A DNA stretch of 53,004 bases from JAYSRU01 sp043720875 (GTDB lineage: Bacteria; Bacteroidota; Bacteroidia; Flavobacteriales_D; Crocinitomicaceae), in assembly GCA_043720875.1 (NCBI GenBank), contig JAYSRU010000007.1, forward strand, positions 1 to 53,004, written 5' to 3'. Positions within the stretch are counted from its first letter, which is position 1. Every line of letters starts with the position of its first letter. The translations under genes and the position numbers were made by a program. The notes under the pieces are model-generated. The model was not told the DNA's origin, made no database searches, and worked only from the letters and a program-made list of their open reading frames with translations. Below are positions 50,432 to 53,004 of the stretch, one piece after another.

Positions 50432-52594
50432 ATGAAAATAATTTTACTAATACTCCTTGTTGCATTTTCGACCTTGCCATTATGTGCACAAATCATTATG
50501 CCAAATGCAAGTAAACATGATTTTGCAGCGATATTTTCAAGCTACAGCAAAGCCGATGACAAAGGAGCCATTGCACTAAAATTGAACGAATTGTATCCGG
50601 TGTATAAATTAAATGGCGTTGTCGTTGTTTCAACTTTGGCAAAAAAGAATGCTGCATTTTCAAAATCAACATTAGAAGCGTTAGGTATTCTGGTTGGGGC
50701 TGAGGTTGGTGATATTGTTACGCTAAAAATTCCAGTTCCACTTTTGAATGCCTTGCAAACATTACCAGGATTGAATTATTTGGAAATAGCAGGTAAAATT
50801 AAACCATTGTTAGATCGAGCAGTAAAGGATATGCGTGCCGACAGTGTGCAACGCGGATATACTTTACCACAAGCATATACAGGGCAGGATGTAATGATTG
50901 GAATTACAGATTGGGGTTTTGATTACACCCACCCTATGTTTTATGATACCTTGTTGACACAAACGAGAATTTATGCTGCTTGGGATCAATACAAATCTGT
51001 TGGTAATGTGCCCACTACCTTCAATTATGGCGTTGAATTTACCACAGTTCCAGAATTATTAGCAGCGGGATCGGATACCAACAATATTTATGGTATTCAT
51101 TACCATGGTTCGCACGTTGCAGGTATTGCTGGTGGATCAGGAGCAGGTACCCTATACCGCGGTTTAGCTCCTAGCGCCAACTTTTTATTCACCACTTTTT
51201 TGGTGGACAATGGATCTGTTTTAGACGCTTTCGCTTGGATGAAAGAAAAAGCTAACGCTGCGGGTAAAAGATTAGTAATTAATATGAGTTGGGGTTTGTA
51301 TCACATTGGTTCGTTGGATGGAAATTCATTGTTAAACCAAGCCATTGATACCTACTCAACCCAAGGATTGGTCTTTGTGAGTTCAGCTGGAAACAATGGA
51401 GCTGTTAATTTTCACATGAAAAAGACATTCGTTGCGGATACGCTTAAATCTGAGGTTCAGTTTTATCCGTATGCAGGCACGCCAACCATGTATGGACAAA
51501 GTATTTCCGCTTGGGGAGAAGTTGGACATGATTTCAAGATTAGATTGAAGGTTATGAATAGCTCAGGTATTCAAATAAATCAAAGTCCATTATATGACAT
51601 ACAAACTACAACTGCATACATTGATAGTATTATTTTAGTAAATGCAGATACTGTTTTCTTTAATTTAAGTGCTGATTATGCGCATCCTAATAATAATCGA
51701 CCGTTTGCGCGTATGAGAATTAAGAATACCCATACAAACTATAGAATTTTACTTGAAGCTACTGCGCTTGATGGCACAGTTCATTTTTGGAATGTAACCG
51801 AACTGACCAACGACGTAGGAAATTGGGGCCAAGCATTCTTAGGAACTTTGGCAGGCACAACAACGGGAGATAAATTGTATGGAGTTGGTGATCCAGCAAG
51901 TACAGAAAGTGTCATTACCGTTGCGGCCTATAACGCAGGCTTTTTGTCAGGAACAGGCGTTCCTTCTGGTGGTGGTATTGCTTCTTTTTCAAGTTTTGGA
52001 CCAACGTTGGATGAACGCATAAAACCAGATGTAGCTGCTCCTGGGCAAAATGTAATTTCTAGTATTAATCATTTAACTACGAGCTCATATACACTATTTT
52101 CATCGGTTACATTTAATACAATTTCATATCCTTTCGCAAAGTTATCCGGAACATCCATGTCTTCTCCTGCTGTAGCGGGCACGGTTGCATTGTTACTGGA
52201 TGCGAATCCTAACTTGTCAGCATGGGATATTAAAAATTGTTTGAAAACATCAGCAAGAGCAGATAATTTAACAAGCGTTATTCCTGTAGGTGGAAGCACG
52301 CGCTGGGGCGCTGGAAAAGTAAATGCCTTGGCAGCGGTTAAATGTGCGTTGACGGTAACCGAATTGGATGAATTCGCCTCAGAGTCCTTCAGTATTTACC
52401 CTAATCCAACAAGCAGAGAAATGGTGGTTTCTTATCCAAATTTCAGCGGAGAACTCTACGTTTTAGATGCAAATGGGAAACTATTGATAACCAGAAATTT
52501 TCAAAACGAATTGGAATTGGATTTTAGCGATTTTGAGAAAGGGATTTATTTTCTACGTTTGGGAAATACGGTCAAAAAAGTAATCGTAATTTAA
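50432..52594 (+). CDS. T9SS-secreted subtilisin-like serine protease (S8 family)
   Basis: A 720-residue secreted protease. The signal peptide ends LCA before Gln. A prodomain-like region spans about 25-130. The catalytic triad is complete: Asp160 (GITDWGFDYTHP), His225 (HGSHVAGIAGG) and Ser575 (SGTSMSSPAVAGT). The 350 residues between His and Ser exceed the subtilisin norm because a beta-rich domain of about 130-150 residues (roughly 325-470) is inserted. The C-terminal 75 residues are a type A sorting domain (FSIYPNPTSREMVV, YVLDANGK, FEKGIYFLRLGN, KKVIVI) directing export through the type IX system. The protein probably degrades extracellular proteins; the substrate is unknown. Confidence 0.94.
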   Translation: MKIILLILLVAFSTLPLCAQIIMPNASKHDFAAIFSSYSKADDKGAIALKLNELYPVYKLNGVVVVSTLAKKNAAFSKSTLEALGILVGAEVGDIVTLKIPVPLLNALQTLPGLNYLEIAGKIKPLLDRAVKDMRADSVQRGYTLPQAYTGQDVMIGITDWGFDYTHPMFYDTLLTQTRIYAAWDQYKSVGNVPTTFNYGVEFTTVPELLAAGSDTNNIYGIHYHGSHVAGIAGGSGAGTLYRGLAPSANFLFTTFLVDNGSVLDAFAWMKEKANAAGKRLVINMSWGLYHIGSLDGNSLLNQAIDTYSTQGLVFVSSAGNNGAVNFHMKKTFVADTLKSEVQFYPYAGTPTMYGQSISAWGEVGHDFKIRLKVMNSSGIQINQSPLYDIQTTTAYIDSIILVNADTVFFNLSADYAHPNNNRPFARMRIKNTHTNYRILLEATALDGTVHFWNVTELTNDVGNWGQAFLGTLAGTTTGDKLYGVGDPASTESVITVAAYNAGFLSGTGVPSGGGIASFSSFGPTLDERIKPDVAAPGQNVISSINHLTTSSYTLFSSVTFNTISYPFAKLSGTSMSSPAVAGTVALLLDANPNLSAWDIKNCLKTSARADNLTSVIPVGGSTRWGAGKVNALAAVKCALTVTELDEFASESFSIYPNPTSREMVVSYPNFSGELYVLDANGKLLITRNFQNELELDFSDFEKGIYFLRLGNTVKKVIVI

Positions 52595-52670
52595 TTTCAG
52601 AATCAATTTCGAGGAAAATAGCTTTGTTAGCCTACTTATCCAAATTTAAGTTTAATTTTAGCTTCGAAAG

Positions 52671-53004
52671 ATGAAAGAGGCTGATTTTATAAATAGAAAT
52701 AAGGAGAAATGGGCTCAATTTTCGCAGCTCACTGATGCTCAAGCTAGCAGCCCAAAAGTTTTGAGTAAACAATACATCGAACTTACCGAAGATTTGAGTC
52801 ACGCGCAAACTTATTTCGAGAAACGATCGGTAAGAGTTTACTTAAATGACCTCGCCAAAAAAGTGTATACTTCGCTTCACAAACAAAAAGCAGATAATTT
52901 TCGTAAATTTTTGGACGTTTGGCGCATTTCCTTACCCTTAGAAATTTATCGATCACGCAAAAATCTAATGTTCAGTTTAGTCATATTTTTGATCTGGGGA
53001 ACTA
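52671..53004 (+). CDS. SpoIIM/DUF95-family membrane protein, 5' part
   Basis: Partial: the frame from ATG 52671 is open to the window end, giving the first 111 residues. The start KEADFINRNKEKWAQFSQL, then YIELTEDLSHAQTYF and the RVYLNDLAKKVY helix, match the stage II sporulation protein M (SpoIIM/DUF95) family, which in non-sporulating Bacteroidota is a multi-helix membrane protein of unknown role. The first membrane helix begins near residue 101. The end lies beyond the window. Confidence 0.8.
   Translation, partial: MKEADFINRNKEKWAQFSQLTDAQASSPKVLSKQYIELTEDLSHAQTYFEKRSVRVYLNDLAKKVYTSLHKQKADNFRKFLDVWRISLPLEIYRSRKNLMFSLVIFLIWGT

Overview
The window comes from a low-GC member of the Bacteroidota, most likely Flavobacteriales; a Fluviicola- or Crocinitomicaceae-like organism is a guess. 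The evidence is: C-terminal type IX secretion (T9SS) sorting domains on two secreted proteins, promoters of the TTTG-N19-TAnnTTTG class, a SusC-like TonB-dependent receptor with an N-terminal carboxypeptidase-regulatory-like domain, an exbB/exbD/exbD cluster, a YtxJ-type bacilliredoxin, and signal-peptidase substrates that mostly begin with Gln after cleavage. There is no rRNA, CRISPR array, prophage or classical insertion sequence. No gene-free stretch exceeds 300 bases; the longest (2928-3186, 5106-5368 and 27420-27682) hold only promoter or terminator signals.

Layout. 1-5105: 3' part of polA, an outer-membrane barrel, a HAD hydrolase, methylmalonyl-CoA epimerase and a small T9SS cargo. 5369-10831: a peptide-binding lipoprotein with a TonB-dependent receptor 30 bases behind it, a small membrane protein and two paralogous lipoproteins. 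11002-13464: pheS, ytxJ and a periplasmic glutaminyl cyclase. 13465-14125: a DUF559 nuclease-like gene bounded by inverted repeats and near-identical flanking direct repeats, a candidate small mobile element. 14150-22189: a giant alpha-2-macroglobulin lipoprotein and penicillin-binding protein 1C. 22286-27419: tRNA-Ala, an operon (phosphosugar isomerase, lipB, serine hydrolase, unknown 136-aa protein), a thioesterase and a GT9 glycosyltransferase. 27683-33478: tatD, ansA, tRNA-Ser, the exbB-4TM-exbD-exbD operon and a D-2-hydroxyacid dehydrogenase. 33489-42687: msrA, a serS-lipoprotein-TPR operon, and a deoC-cysQ operon carrying two tandem Wzi/RemB-like outer-membrane proteins. 42781-53004: a TPR protein, tonB, gcvH, trpS, a second peptide-binding lipoprotein, rseP, a T9SS subtilisin and the start of a SpoIIM-family gene.

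Cell-envelope function dominates. TonB and the ExbB/ExbD cluster could energise the TonB-dependent receptor, while PBP1C and the macroglobulin pair wall synthesis with periplasmic protease defence. The glutaminyl cyclase matches the Gln-starting exported proteins: seven of nine predicted signal peptidase I substrates here have Gln at the mature N-terminus. Housekeeping genes (pheS, serS, trpS, polA, gcvH, lipB, tatD) are interspersed, so this looks like ordinary chromosome apart from the DUF559 unit.
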